Shown here: one piece after another, positions 34,779 to 43,538 of the stretch
How the letters are laid out: every line of letters begins with the position of its first letter
Position numbering within the stretch: position 1 is the stretch's first letter
NCBI GenBank assembly: GCA_021371795.1
Contig: JAJFVK010000017.1
Span: 1 to 64,000 of the forward strand
Source: Planctomycetaceae bacterium
Lineage (GTDB): Bacteria; Planctomycetota; Phycisphaerae; Sedimentisphaerales; UBA12454
Reading direction: 5' to 3'
Length of the DNA stretch: 64,000 nt
Position numbers and translations under genes: made by a program
Notes under the pieces: generated by a model
Seen by the model: the letters and a program-made list of their open reading frames with translations, nothing else
What the model was told of the DNA's origin: nothing
Database searches by the model: none

Positions 34779-35288
34779 ATGCGGTTAGTAAGGTATAAAA
34801 AATCGAAAGCATTCTCGCTTACGGAGGTAATGCTGACTGCGGCTGTTATTGGAATAGTCTCTGTCGGCGTTCTTGATTATCAGCATCATTCACTCAAACA
34901 GAGCAGAATCGCTAAGGTTCAAATCACCGCCGCAAGAACGGCGCAGCTCCTTTTGGAAGACTGGAAAAGCACCGGCGGTTCAACTGCGTATAATCCTTCA
35001 GATTTAAATTTGGGATTTTCATCTTCAGCGGCCGGTTCTGATTTCACAACAGGATACTCAATCGGCGGAATTTTAAACAACGCAATCTATTCTATAACCA
35101 TAAATAATGTACCTATGCTGGTTGTTCTGGCGTACAGCGATGTCGACCACGATGAAGTTGCCGATACTACTCTGCGGCAGATTACTGCGATGGTTCGGTG
35201 GCGTATGGGAAAGGCTACCGGCAGCGGCGGTACTACTTTATGTACGTCGCCGGTAATTTTAACGACCTATGTAAGGCTTGACGGTTAG
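34779..35288 (+). CDS. minor prepilin-like protein (PilV/GspI type)
   Basis: 169 residues. The leader ends KSKA before FSLTEVMLTAAVIGIV, so position -1 is Ala rather than the usual Gly, while Glu at +5 is kept. The soluble part is Ser/Gly-rich. ggag precedes the ATG. First of three minor pilin-like genes after the terminator; such proteins prime the filament tip. Confidence 0.82.
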   Translation: MRLVRYKKSKAFSLTEVMLTAAVIGIVSVGVLDYQHHSLKQSRIAKVQITAARTAQLLLEDWKSTGGSTAYNPSDLNLGFSSSAAGSDFTTGYSIGGILNNAIYSITINNVPMLVVLAYSDVDHDEVADTTLRQITAMVRWRMGKATGSGGTTLCTSPVILTTYVRLDG

Positions 35289-35297
35289 AAATTATCA

Positions 35298-35981
35298 ATG
35301 AGTTATCGCAATAAAAAATTTCGTTCAGGCGTTACGCTTATCGAGTTGTGTACATCGATGCTGGTAGCGTCGATTCTTATGCTCGTTGTCGGTGTGCTTA
35401 TTGTCGGCTCTGCAAAGGGCTGGCAGCAGAATTATGATATTGCGCACAAAGAGATAAATGAACAGGCCACCGCGGTTACGCTGGCGTTCGCCAACATAGG
35501 CAGACGCTCGAATTTTAATAATTATGAGGTATATGTCAAATCTACCGGCTCGACATTTGTACCGGCAACATCGCCCACGCCCGCCGAGGAAACCGTTGTT
35601 TCAGGAGATGCTGTGGAGTTTCGCTATTGGGATGTTGAGCTGGATTCCGGTGATTCGCACGATTTGATGGATTTTTCCAAGACAGCCACTGTTTACGCAC
35701 TTTTTTATCTTCAGAACGGAAAATTAAAAGTTGATTATGGTCAGTATCCGCCCGGTGGTATTCCTGCAGGCGGCGGCACGAGAAACACTACGGACATAAA
35801 AACAGTTACGCTTGCCGAAAATGCTTCTGCCGGTCCGGGCTGTGGCGCTTTCAGTCATACAAAACTTAGCGGCGCAGGAAAGGGCTGTGTTAGGATTAAT
35901 GTTATTTTGACTGACCCGAATGACGGTGAGCAAGTTAGAATTTCCAATTCTGTTCTGTTGAGAAATAAATGGCCGCGATAA
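35298..35981 (+). CDS. minor prepilin-like protein (PilW/GspJ type)
   Basis: 227 residues. Leader ending RSG before VTLIELCTSMLVASILMLVV, with Gly at -1 and Glu at +5. The head domain includes a run of conserved-looking strands (DAVEFRYWDVELDSG) and a Gly-rich loop with a Cys pair (GPGCGAF, GKGCVR). It lies 9 bases after the previous gene and 1 base before the next. Confidence 0.82.
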   Translation: MSYRNKKFRSGVTLIELCTSMLVASILMLVVGVLIVGSAKGWQQNYDIAHKEINEQATAVTLAFANIGRRSNFNNYEVYVKSTGSTFVPATSPTPAEETVVSGDAVEFRYWDVELDSGDSHDLMDFSKTATVYALFYLQNGKLKVDYGQYPPGGIPAGGGTRNTTDIKTVTLAENASAGPGCGAFSHTKLSGAGKGCVRINVILTDPNDGEQVRISNSVLLRNKWPR

Positions 35982-35982
35982 T

Positions 35983-37680
35983 ATGAAACGAATATTAAGA
36001 CAAAATGTTGAGAACCGAAAAGGTTCAGTGCTCGTAATGGCAGTTGTTGCGATGATGATTATGACTGCTTTTGGAATCGGTATGCTTGCGATTGCGTATG
36101 GAACAAGGCAGCAGGCGATACAGCAGAAAAACGAAGCGGCGGCAATGCTCGCTGCTGAAGCCGGTTATGAAAGGGCGGTTTTCTGGATGAGCCAGCAGCG
36201 GGATATGCTCACTACGCTTTACACTGGTTCGTCGGACACATCCGGCACAATTGCTTTTACTGGTGCCAAATGCGATTACAGCATAAATTTCCACACTTTC
36301 GTTAATTCCAGACCAGTTTTCAGAATCGTTTCAAACGGACATAGCGGTCAGTTCAACAGAACTGTTGATACTCTTGTAGTGCAGGCCATCAGCGGATGGG
36401 CTATGGGCATGTGCAGGGTGCCGTCAGGCACGACTTCTACTGTCGCCGTTAATTTTGCAACCGGCGAAATTATTGATATGCCGATTCACATTAATAAATA
36501 TGATGATGGTTGGTCTGATGAAAGGGATATCGCTATTAGTGGCACTCCGCGATTCCTGCAGTCCGTTGCGATGGGCGAATCAAGATATAGGGCAAACGGC
36601 ACGGATAAATATAGCAGTGTGCTTTCGTTATTTGAGGGCGGCATTTATTTTAATCAGCCGGATTCGAGAGTATCCGATGAAGCAACTGTCCAGGCAAAAA
36701 TTGACCGCTTTGAGAATAGTACTGCCGCTGCATATAAATATACACTGACTGCTTCTGATGCTTCCAATAAAGTAGGTACATCTACAACGAGATATCCGGC
36801 AGTTCAGCTTGAGTTTTTCGTTGACGGCGGTGTTGGAAAAGTGCGTATCACAGACAAATGTACTGTTTACGCTATTACAGGGAAAACTTATGACTACCAG
36901 ATAGTTCCGGGCAGTACTTCAACTTATAAAACATATAAGGTTTATGGTTATCATTATAAAAATACTTCTACAGCATCCAGTCCGGTGATAACTGTACCGA
37001 TTACCGACACGTATGTTTCGCAGTCGTTTAACGGTATAGATTCAGAGCCGGGAGGTCAGATTTACGTTAAAGGTAATGTTATTATCGGCAGCAGTGATTA
37101 TGTAAATATGGTAGTCAAGGGCAAGATAACTGTTGTTGCCGCCAGATGCGCAGATGGTACTGGTGGTAATATTTGGATTGCCGATGCGATTACCGTCGAT
37201 GGCGATCACGATGCGGATGGTTTGCCTGAGGAAAATAATCCAAATGTGCTTGGTCTTATTGCACAGGGTATTGTCAAAGTCGTCAATCCTCGCAGAGGCC
37301 CGACTTCACCCATTAGCGGGCTTACTTATCAGCCTATTGGTATAACAAAGGGGACTATTGACCCCAATGAACGTTATTTGCCGCACGATATGGTTGTTGA
37401 AGCGGCTCTGATTGTCGGCGGCGGCGGATGGGGTGCCGAGTATGTTGGTTCCACAAGTGACGGAAGAAGGGAATACACTGCTAATGTCATGGACAATATC
37501 ATTGTTCGTGGTGCTATCACAGAGTCGTGCAGAGGTGTTGTTGGTTCAGGAAGTAGTGAAGGTTACATCAAAAAATATTACCTCGACAAAAGATTGCTCG
37601 AAGGTATTTTACCAGGTGATATCGGACTTCAGGGCAAATACATTCCCGCACCGGCAGGCTGGCATGATTATAGGAACTAA
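35983..37680 (+). CDS. PilX/GspK-like pilus assembly protein
   Basis: 565 residues. The basic N-terminus and KGSVLVMAVVAMMIMTAF helix followed by AAEAGYERAVFWMSQQRD are typical of PilX-type N-terminal domains, which are often not cleaved at a canonical site. The long C-terminal region (about 400 residues) is beta-rich with Gly/Ser/Thr and a DHDADGLPEENN acidic loop that could bind calcium. Probably a large tip subunit or adhesin of the filament. Confidence 0.75.
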   Translation: MKRILRQNVENRKGSVLVMAVVAMMIMTAFGIGMLAIAYGTRQQAIQQKNEAAAMLAAEAGYERAVFWMSQQRDMLTTLYTGSSDTSGTIAFTGAKCDYSINFHTFVNSRPVFRIVSNGHSGQFNRTVDTLVVQAISGWAMGMCRVPSGTTSTVAVNFATGEIIDMPIHINKYDDGWSDERDIAISGTPRFLQSVAMGESRYRANGTDKYSSVLSLFEGGIYFNQPDSRVSDEATVQAKIDRFENSTAAAYKYTLTASDASNKVGTSTTRYPAVQLEFFVDGGVGKVRITDKCTVYAITGKTYDYQIVPGSTSTYKTYKVYGYHYKNTSTASSPVITVPITDTYVSQSFNGIDSEPGGQIYVKGNVIIGSSDYVNMVVKGKITVVAARCADGTGGNIWIADAITVDGDHDADGLPEENNPNVLGLIAQGIVKVVNPRRGPTSPISGLTYQPIGITKGTIDPNERYLPHDMVVEAALIVGGGGWGAEYVGSTSDGRREYTANVMDNIIVRGAITESCRGVVGSGSSEGYIKKYYLDKRLLEGILPGDIGLQGKYIPAPAGWHDYRN

Positions 37681-37724
37681 CACAATTCATAATACCACAT
37701 CGCGAATAGGATAGTTTGTAAATA

Positions 37725-37913
37725 AAAAATCAAAATGGAAAAATTAAAATGACAAATCAAAATTGAAAAATGATTTCGCCTGCACTTTTTAGGATGCTTG
37801 TTCTTTTGTGATTAATTCATAATCTGCCCCAAAAAACAGACAAATTCAGAGAATTGGCCATTTTAAATTTTACATTGTCATTTTGCATTTTGATTTTTGA
37901 TGTTTGATTTTCT
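37725..37913. repeat. pair of inverted heptamer-periodic tracts
   Basis: The left tract (37725-37773) reads as seven 7-base units (aaaaatc, aaaatgg, aaaaatt, aaaatga, caaatca, aaattga, aaaatga). The right tract (37858-37913) reads as eight (ccatttt, aaatttt, acattgt, cattttg, cattttg, atttttg, atgtttg, attttct) and is roughly the reverse complement. They fill most of the 352-base gap between the pilX-like and pilM genes (37681-38032). I see no terminator or clear promoter there. Confidence 0.6.
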
Positions 37914-38032
37914 GATATCCCAAACTAACTTATTCGCGCTGTAACATTAAATAATACGTTATTTTAGGACCTTTCCGCCAAATATTTCAATCTGTTGGTT
38001 AATTCACGTCTTTTTGCGGTCGATAAAACAGT

Positions 38033-39124
38033 ATGATTTCTATTAAACAATATCATTCTAAGATTAACGACGGACTTGCACGCTGGCGGGAATTTTATAA
38101 ATCCTGGCAGAAGCAGCAGGTATTTGGTCTTGATGTCGGCACATCAGCAATCAAGCTTGTTCAGCTTCAGAAAACTGAAGACGGTTATTCTGTAGCTGGC
38201 GCTGGAATCGCTTTTGTAAATGAGCCTAATGACGAGAGTCATAGAGACGCTAATTTATCAAAGGCGATACGTCAGTGCTGGCAGTCGGCGAACATCAAAA
38301 ACAAACTTGCCGTTTGCGGCGTCCGCGGTCAGGAAACTGCCGTGCGCCATTTCAGTTTTCCCGCTCTGCTGCCGGAAGAAGTCGAAGGCGCTGTTGAGCT
38401 TGAAGCAAAGCAGTTCTGTCCGTTCAACACCGATGAAGGCGTAATTGATTATCAGGTGATTGCGGGAACTGAAAAGGAGATACAGGGCTTTCTGGTTGTC
38501 GCAGCGAATAAAATTCTTCGCGACAAGACCAGAGTTGTTTCTGATTCTTCTCTGTCGAATGTGCTGATGGACATTGACGGCCTGGCTTTAATAAATTGTA
38601 TGAAGTATTGTCGTGGAGACGAAACCGGCACATCGGCAATTTTGAATATCGGGAATGAATACACCACACTGGCGATTATCGGCGACGATGATTTGCCTTT
38701 TGTTCGTGATATTAATTTCGGCGGAAAAGAAGTTATTGAGCAGCTTACTGTTGAAAATCAGTTCCCGCGTGATGTAGTGGAAAGAGTATTGAGAGGCGAA
38801 GAAAAACAGCAGGACATCCAGGACAAGATTCTGCTGAATCTCGAATCTGCCTGCCATAAATTAATTTCCAACGTAACAGAAACGCTGTATTACGATGCGG
38901 TTCGCAGAAAATCGGAAATTGTGAACAAAATATATTTGTGCGGCGGTTTTTCGCTTGTCGATGGTTTTTTAGATTTGCTGAAAACAAAGTTGCCGACTGA
39001 AACCGTATTATGGAATCCTTTTGACAAAATATCCTGTGACCAGTCTTTGGAGTGCTGTGATTTATTAAGCAAGAATGGCCCGGCTTTTGCCGTCGCCGCA
39101 GGTCTGGCTATGAGGCAAATATGA
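38033..39124 (+). CDS. pilM: PilM-like actin-fold pilus assembly ATPase
   Basis: 363 residues of the PilM/FtsA-like actin fold: phosphate-1 motif FGLDVGTSAIKLVQLQK at about residue 33, AILNIGNEYTTLAII as phosphate-2, and NKIYLCGGFSLVDG as the adenosine motif. Cytoplasmic; it binds the N-terminus of PilN and couples the inner-membrane complex to the motor. The stop overlaps the next start (ATGA). No good ribosome binding site precedes its ATG. Confidence 0.88.
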   Translation: MISIKQYHSKINDGLARWREFYKSWQKQQVFGLDVGTSAIKLVQLQKTEDGYSVAGAGIAFVNEPNDESHRDANLSKAIRQCWQSANIKNKLAVCGVRGQETAVRHFSFPALLPEEVEGAVELEAKQFCPFNTDEGVIDYQVIAGTEKEIQGFLVVAANKILRDKTRVVSDSSLSNVLMDIDGLALINCMKYCRGDETGTSAILNIGNEYTTLAIIGDDDLPFVRDINFGGKEVIEQLTVENQFPRDVVERVLRGEEKQQDIQDKILLNLESACHKLISNVTETLYYDAVRRKSEIVNKIYLCGGFSLVDGFLDLLKTKLPTETVLWNPFDKISCDQSLECCDLLSKNGPAFAVAAGLAMRQI

Positions 39125-39774
39125 GTAACACAAAATTGCTTAAAATTGATTTGCTGAAAGGTCAGGGGATTCCCACAAGGAGCAATCCTGAAAAAATCGC
39201 CCTGATGGCGATTACGATTTTAGTGCCGACCATTATGTCGATTGGGATGTTCGGTTATTTTTGGAAGTACAATGTGCTTATCTCGATTGAAAGGCAGAAA
39301 ATCGCCAATTGCGAGAAAGGCATTCAAAGTATGGCAAAAGCGCAGGCTCTGCTGGACAAAAGCCAGAAGGAAAAAAAGTTTAAAAATGATTGCCTGGGCG
39401 AAGTTGCAAAAATTATTAACAGCCGTTATCAGTGGACGCCGGGCATTGTTGAAATAGTGAAGTTGATGCCGGACAGCGTGTTGCTCAAGGAGATTGAAAT
39501 CAAGCAGAGCAATATCAAAAAAAATGTTCCGTCGAAAACAGAAGTCGGCCAGATGATTGAAATTACCCTTCCGGTTACGAAGATGAAAATCAGTGTAACT
39601 GAAAGATTGCCGGGCAGCGGCCCGCATATTAGAGAATTCCAGAACAATTTGCGTTCTTCCGAGGTTTTCGGACATATTTTGGATTACGTTACTGTTTCGC
39701 AGGGGGTGGATTCATACAGAGAGCAGAGTATGGTTTCATATCAGATAGAATGTTCTTTTAAGGCCGAAAAATAA
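39121..39774 (+). CDS. pilN: PilN-like inner-membrane protein
   Basis: 217 residues. A short cytoplasmic N-terminus, one membrane helix (about 27-48, MAITILVPTIMSIGMFGYFW), a coiled-coil linker (SIERQKIANCEKGIQSMAKA) and a periplasmic ferredoxin-like domain. Position directly after pilM with a 4-bp overlap and before the PilO-like gene supports the assignment; sequence conservation in this family is low. Confidence 0.8.
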   Translation: MSNTKLLKIDLLKGQGIPTRSNPEKIALMAITILVPTIMSIGMFGYFWKYNVLISIERQKIANCEKGIQSMAKAQALLDKSQKEKKFKNDCLGEVAKIINSRYQWTPGIVEIVKLMPDSVLLKEIEIKQSNIKKNVPSKTEVGQMIEITLPVTKMKISVTERLPGSGPHIREFQNNLRSSEVFGHILDYVTVSQGVDSYREQSMVSYQIECSFKAEK

Positions 39775-39780
39775 TCAGCT

Positions 39781-40347
39781 ATGAAAAAGAAACTAAAAAA
39801 ACATGTTAAATTTATAAACCTTGTGTGGATCAGCAGTGTCGCGCTGTCGGTGTTTACTTATTTTGTCGCGATTGCGCCGCAGAGCAAGGTTAAGCAGCAG
39901 GTAACTGCGCAATTGGCCGACAGGGAAATGGCGTATGCTACTATTTCAAAAATCAACAACAAACAGGCGCAGGAAGATTTGAATAACAAGATGAAGCAGT
40001 GGAAGGACGACATCAAACAATATGTAATAGCTGAAAATGAGCTTGCAGGCTTGACGTTCGATATAGGCCAGATTGCAAAAGATACCAAAATTGATTCGTT
40101 CAGTATTACGTTGAACGATGCGTATTTAAAGCAGAAAACAACTACTAAATACATTACGGAAAAGCAGTTGAAAGTGGAGTTTAAGACAGACTTCAATAAA
40201 TTTGCCGCTTTTCTGAACGCGGTTGAAAGGCATCGGCCGGCCGTTGTTATTAACGAGTTTACAATCGGCAACGCGGAGCACGATGCTTCCGCCAGTCAGG
40301 TTAATATGATTCTTTCTGTTTTCGTTAGTAAAAAGCAGGGCAGTTAA
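39781..40347 (+). CDS. pilO: PilO-like inner-membrane protein
   Basis: 188 residues with one N-terminal membrane helix (about 13-30, LVWISSVALSVFTYFVA), a helical linker, and a periplasmic alpha/beta domain ending in a strand (QVNMILSVFVSKK). Same topology as PilN and located between PilN-like and PilP/GspC-like genes, as in type IV pilus operons. Assigned by order and topology. Confidence 0.78.
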   Translation: MKKKLKKHVKFINLVWISSVALSVFTYFVAIAPQSKVKQQVTAQLADREMAYATISKINNKQAQEDLNNKMKQWKDDIKQYVIAENELAGLTFDIGQIAKDTKIDSFSITLNDAYLKQKTTTKYITEKQLKVEFKTDFNKFAAFLNAVERHRPAVVINEFTIGNAEHDASASQVNMILSVFVSKKQGS

Positions 40348-40349
40348 TT

Positions 40350-40814
40350 ATGGGTTTTGCGGAAATTAAAGATAATTTATTTAAAATGGAATCGCCCGAC
40401 GCAGGCAAAAACAAAAAAATGCTGATGCTGATGCCGGTGCTGTTCATCATTATGATTTTTGTGGTAACTCGTGCGCTAAAGCAGCCGGCGGCAAGTTCCG
40501 CTGCGGTCGACACTTCTGCTAAAACCGCGACCGAATCGAATTCGGTTAAAATCAACTGGAAAATACCGGAAGTTTATCCGACAAATCTGCGCGACCCTAT
40601 GCAGGAAGGTTCTGCGACAGCAGGCGAAGATAAATCCGGAAGCGTTGTCATAAAAGGTATTATTTACAGCAAGGACAAGCCTGCTGTTCTTATTGATGAT
40701 AAAATTATGCACGAAGGCGACAAAGTCGCCGGTGCGACGATTGTTAAAATTAATTCAAAGAATGTGGAATTTGAAAAGAATGACAAAACCTGGACGCAGG
40801 AAGTCCAGCATTGA
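40350..40814 (+). CDS. PilP/GspC-like periplasmic connector
   Basis: 154 residues: one membrane helix (about 24-43, MLMLMPVLFIIMIFVVTRAL), a flexible Ala/Thr linker, and a small beta domain (VVIKGIIYSKDKPAVLIDD, MHEGDKVAGATIVKINSKNV) resembling the homology region of GspC/PilP that touches the secretin. Encoded just before the secretin, as expected for such a connector. 2 bases separate it from the PilO-like gene. Confidence 0.75.
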   Translation: MGFAEIKDNLFKMESPDAGKNKKMLMLMPVLFIIMIFVVTRALKQPAASSAAVDTSAKTATESNSVKINWKIPEVYPTNLRDPMQEGSATAGEDKSGSVVIKGIIYSKDKPAVLIDDKIMHEGDKVAGATIVKINSKNVEFEKNDKTWTQEVQH

Positions 40815-40847
40815 GGATTTGAATAGTTGAATAGGAAGGGTACTTAT

Positions 40848-42314
40848 ATGAAGTTCCGTGAATTAGGATGTGTAACACTGCTGACCGTGGTTTTCTCCGC
40901 CGGATATGCTTTAGCCGCTGACAGTAATGGTACTGGCAATGAAGTGCTTTCGTCGCTTGCGCAGCGAATGCAGAAACCGATCAGTGTTGATTTCAGAAAC
41001 ACGCCGATTGAGGATGTTATCAGAAGTCTGGCTGACCAGTCTGAAGTTGACATTGTCAAAAGCCCGAAGGTTACAGGTAATGTAACAGCCACGCTTACCG
41101 AAATTCCGCTCGATGAAGCACTCAATAATATTCTTGCTGCGCACGGCTTCGGCTATATCGCCAGCAATAGTATGATTCGTATTGTTCCGCTGGAAGAGAT
41201 GAGCGAGATTTCTGAAAGACTCGTCAGCAGAATTTACCGCATTAATTACGCAGGCGTAAAAGACGTTGAGGATTCACTGAAGAAATTTATTTCGCCTCGC
41301 GGCTCACTTTCCTGCAACGTCGGCACGAGCAACATTATCGTTACCGACAGCGAAAGCAAGATAAAGGCGATTGATACGTTCGTTGATGAAGTTGACCGTA
41401 TAACGCCGCAGATTGAAGTAGAGGCTCGAATTTACGATATTACCAGCAAAGACAGAATGGATCTCGGCGTTGAATGGCAGATGGGACGCAATTCAACTTA
41501 TACTAACGGCACTGTTGGGTCTAATGTTACTGCAGGAAGGCAATGGCCGTTTACGACCGGTACATTTTCAGCAGCAACAGGTAAAACTGAAAGTACAACC
41601 GGCTCTCTTAGATTTGGCTGGCTCAACGCAGGCATTGATTTGGATGTTATATTAAGAGCGCAGCAGGAAAACCTCGAAGCCAAACTGCTGGCCAATCCGA
41701 GAATATTGGTTTTGGATAATGAAAAAGCGAACATTAAAATTATCCAGGAAATTCCATATCAGGAGCTTACCGAAACTTCCGGCGGCGGCAGCATAGGTAC
41801 TATCGCGTTCAGGGAAGTCGGTGTTGAACTTGAAGTTACTCCGCATCTGACGCGTGAAAAAATGATTCGTTTACTGTTGGTTCCAAAATTTAGTGTGCAA
41901 ACTGGTACTGTCGATGTTGGTACAGAAACGCAGTCTTTTCCGCAGCCGGTTATTGATAGAAGAGAAGCGCATACGACGCTGCTGATTGAAGATAAGCAGA
42001 CAGTAGTGCTTGGCGGCTTACGCAAGAAAGATGTCAGCAAACAGGTAAACAAAATACCTTTGCTTGGCGATTTGCCATTGGCTGGCGCCGCGTTTAGATA
42101 TGAAGGCGAAAGTACTACAACAAGCGAACTGGTTGTTTTTATTACGCCTACGCTTATTGAAAAGCCGGTTCTTTCAGCACTGGCAAAGCAGCAGTATCAG
42201 GTTACAGAATTCAATGGCCCGGTACCTTTCGAAACAAGAGCGGAAAAGCCGAAACAGGAAAAGCAGAAAAAAGAGAAGGTTAAAAAGGTAAAGACCGCTA
42301 AAAGCAAAAAATAG
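40848..42314 (+). CDS. PilQ/GspD-type secretin
   Basis: 488 residues from the ATG at 40848, which has aggaaggg upstream; an in-frame TTG at 40827 is less likely. Signal peptide (ending ALAA), STN/N0 domain (about 35-105, DFRNTPIEDVIRSLADQ), an N1-type repeat (about 118-180), secretin domain (about 185-440: QIEVEARIYDI, LANPRILVLDNEKA, VVLGGLRKKD, LLGDLPLAGAAF, LVVFITPTLI). The tail is very Lys-rich (KPKQEKQKKEKVKK). Outer-membrane pore of the filament machine. Confidence 0.94.
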   Translation: MKFRELGCVTLLTVVFSAGYALAADSNGTGNEVLSSLAQRMQKPISVDFRNTPIEDVIRSLADQSEVDIVKSPKVTGNVTATLTEIPLDEALNNILAAHGFGYIASNSMIRIVPLEEMSEISERLVSRIYRINYAGVKDVEDSLKKFISPRGSLSCNVGTSNIIVTDSESKIKAIDTFVDEVDRITPQIEVEARIYDITSKDRMDLGVEWQMGRNSTYTNGTVGSNVTAGRQWPFTTGTFSAATGKTESTTGSLRFGWLNAGIDLDVILRAQQENLEAKLLANPRILVLDNEKANIKIIQEIPYQELTETSGGGSIGTIAFREVGVELEVTPHLTREKMIRLLLVPKFSVQTGTVDVGTETQSFPQPVIDRREAHTTLLIEDKQTVVLGGLRKKDVSKQVNKIPLLGDLPLAGAAFRYEGESTTTSELVVFITPTLIEKPVLSALAKQQYQVTEFNGPVPFETRAEKPKQEKQKKEKVKKVKTAKSKK

Positions 42315-42348
42315 TTTTCGGTGATATATTTATTTACGGAGAAAGACA

Positions 42349-42771
42349 ATGGTTTTTTTTGAATGGACTGACGAACTTTCAGTTGGTGTTGAACAGATGG
42401 ACATTCAACACAAAAAACTTATCACTCTTATCAATAATTTTCATAAAGCCATTGACATGGGCGAAGACAAATCTGCCGTACAAAAGGCTATTGATGGTCT
42501 TGTTGATTATGTGAAAGTGCATTTTATTGATGAAGAGGCGCTGATGCAGGAATACAATTTCCCGCAGTTAGATATTCACAGGCGAATGCATGAACACCTT
42601 GCTCGGGATGTCAATGAATATGCGGAAAAATTACAAGCCGGCCAGAAAATTATGGGCATTGAGATGGCTTTTTTCCTCAAAGGCTGGCTGGAAAATCATA
42701 TTGGCGAAACAGATAAAAACTACGGTCTTTACATCGCTGAACAAAAAAATATAGAAGTAATTAAGAAGTAA
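42349..42771 (+). CDS. bacteriohemerythrin
   Basis: 140 residues, a single four-helix hemerythrin domain with all di-iron ligand motifs: DIQHKKL (His), VKVHFIDEEALM (His and Glu), HRRMHEHL (two His) and NHIGETDK (His, Asp). It binds O2 reversibly and serves in oxygen sensing, storage or delivery. ggag precedes the ATG. It follows the secretin by 34 bases and may be read through from that operon. Confidence 0.94.
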   Translation: MVFFEWTDELSVGVEQMDIQHKKLITLINNFHKAIDMGEDKSAVQKAIDGLVDYVKVHFIDEEALMQEYNFPQLDIHRRMHEHLARDVNEYAEKLQAGQKIMGIEMAFFLKGWLENHIGETDKNYGLYIAEQKNIEVIKK

Positions 42772-42816
42772 GAGTAAGGAGAGATAACCAACCCGGCACA
42801 TTTTTTAGGTCCGGCG

Positions 42817-42844
42817 TTGTTTGGAACGAAGCACGTCCTATAAT
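42817..42844 (+). promoter_or_regulatory. candidate promoter for the 136-residue unknown protein
   Basis: TTGTTT (42817-42822), 16-base spacer and a perfect TATAAT (42839-42844). It would leave a leader of about 90 bases before the ATG at 42944. Confidence 0.35.
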
Positions 42845-42943
42845 CCTATTTTTCACCAGTTTAACTCATTTTGCTAATAGGGGTCGGTTTATCTGTCGAA
42901 ATAACAGTGGAAGCAAATTGATAACTAACAGGGAATGTTAAAA

Positions 42944-43354
42944 ATGATTATTGATAGAATAGCACGCACAGTGATGGAAAACTTCGAGGAGAGTGAAGCT
43001 ATAATTGCAATCGCCGACCGCGATGGCTGTTATGTTTCAAGCAAAACCGATGAGTTCGAGGGTGTATTTGCCGACCCGCAGATTTTAGATGGTATTTGCA
43101 GTCAAATTGACGATGGCTGTGAACCGGCAACTTCTGTTATTGGCGGATATTTCGTTGCGGGCTATTCTATTAATAGTAATGGTTATGCGATTCTTCTGGT
43201 TCCAAATTACACATCAGAAAAAGCCGCGGCGTATCACGATTTGGCTGAAATCGTACTCAAACAGGTCGCGATGTTGGCTGAAAATGCGATCACTGAAGCA
43301 CAAGCATCAATATTCACACACAGTTCAGAATTACTGGCAGTATCATCAAACTAA
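42944..43354 (+). CDS. small unknown cytoplasmic protein
   Basis: 136 residues from the ATG at 42944, which is 9 bases after an aggga; an ATG at 42935 lies too close to that site. Composition is acidic with alternating helices and strands (IIAIADRDGCYVSS, SVIGGYFVAGYSI, GYAILLVPNYT), like a small GAF- or roadblock-type sensor fold, but no family is recognised. It stands alone between hemerythrin and the GH10-like gene. Confidence 0.6.
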   Translation: MIIDRIARTVMENFEESEAIIAIADRDGCYVSSKTDEFEGVFADPQILDGICSQIDDGCEPATSVIGGYFVAGYSINSNGYAILLVPNYTSEKAAAYHDLAEIVLKQVAMLAENAITEAQASIFTHSSELLAVSSN

Positions 43355-43538
43355 ATTGATAAATTGCAGGTGCTTTGGCCAAGCCATTCCTTGGGGACAG
43401 CCCACACGGTTCTATAAATTAGCAATTCTATACCCCGCAAGTCTAATTTTTATGCTTTCCTGTTTTTCTAAAGAATAATTGCAATTTTGGTCTTTTTTGC
43501 TAAAATCTCGGAATTATTGTCATTTTTAAGGTTAAACT

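Noticed and set aside
42780-42935. c-di-GMP (GEMM) riboswitch before the 136-residue unknown gene
   Set aside because: The conserved GEMM core words are not present; only a promoter-like pair is supported.
43355-43538. Regulatory RNA in the gap before the GH10-like gene
   Set aside because: Only weak pairing (cttggccaagcc, ccttgggg) with no known consensus and no terminator.
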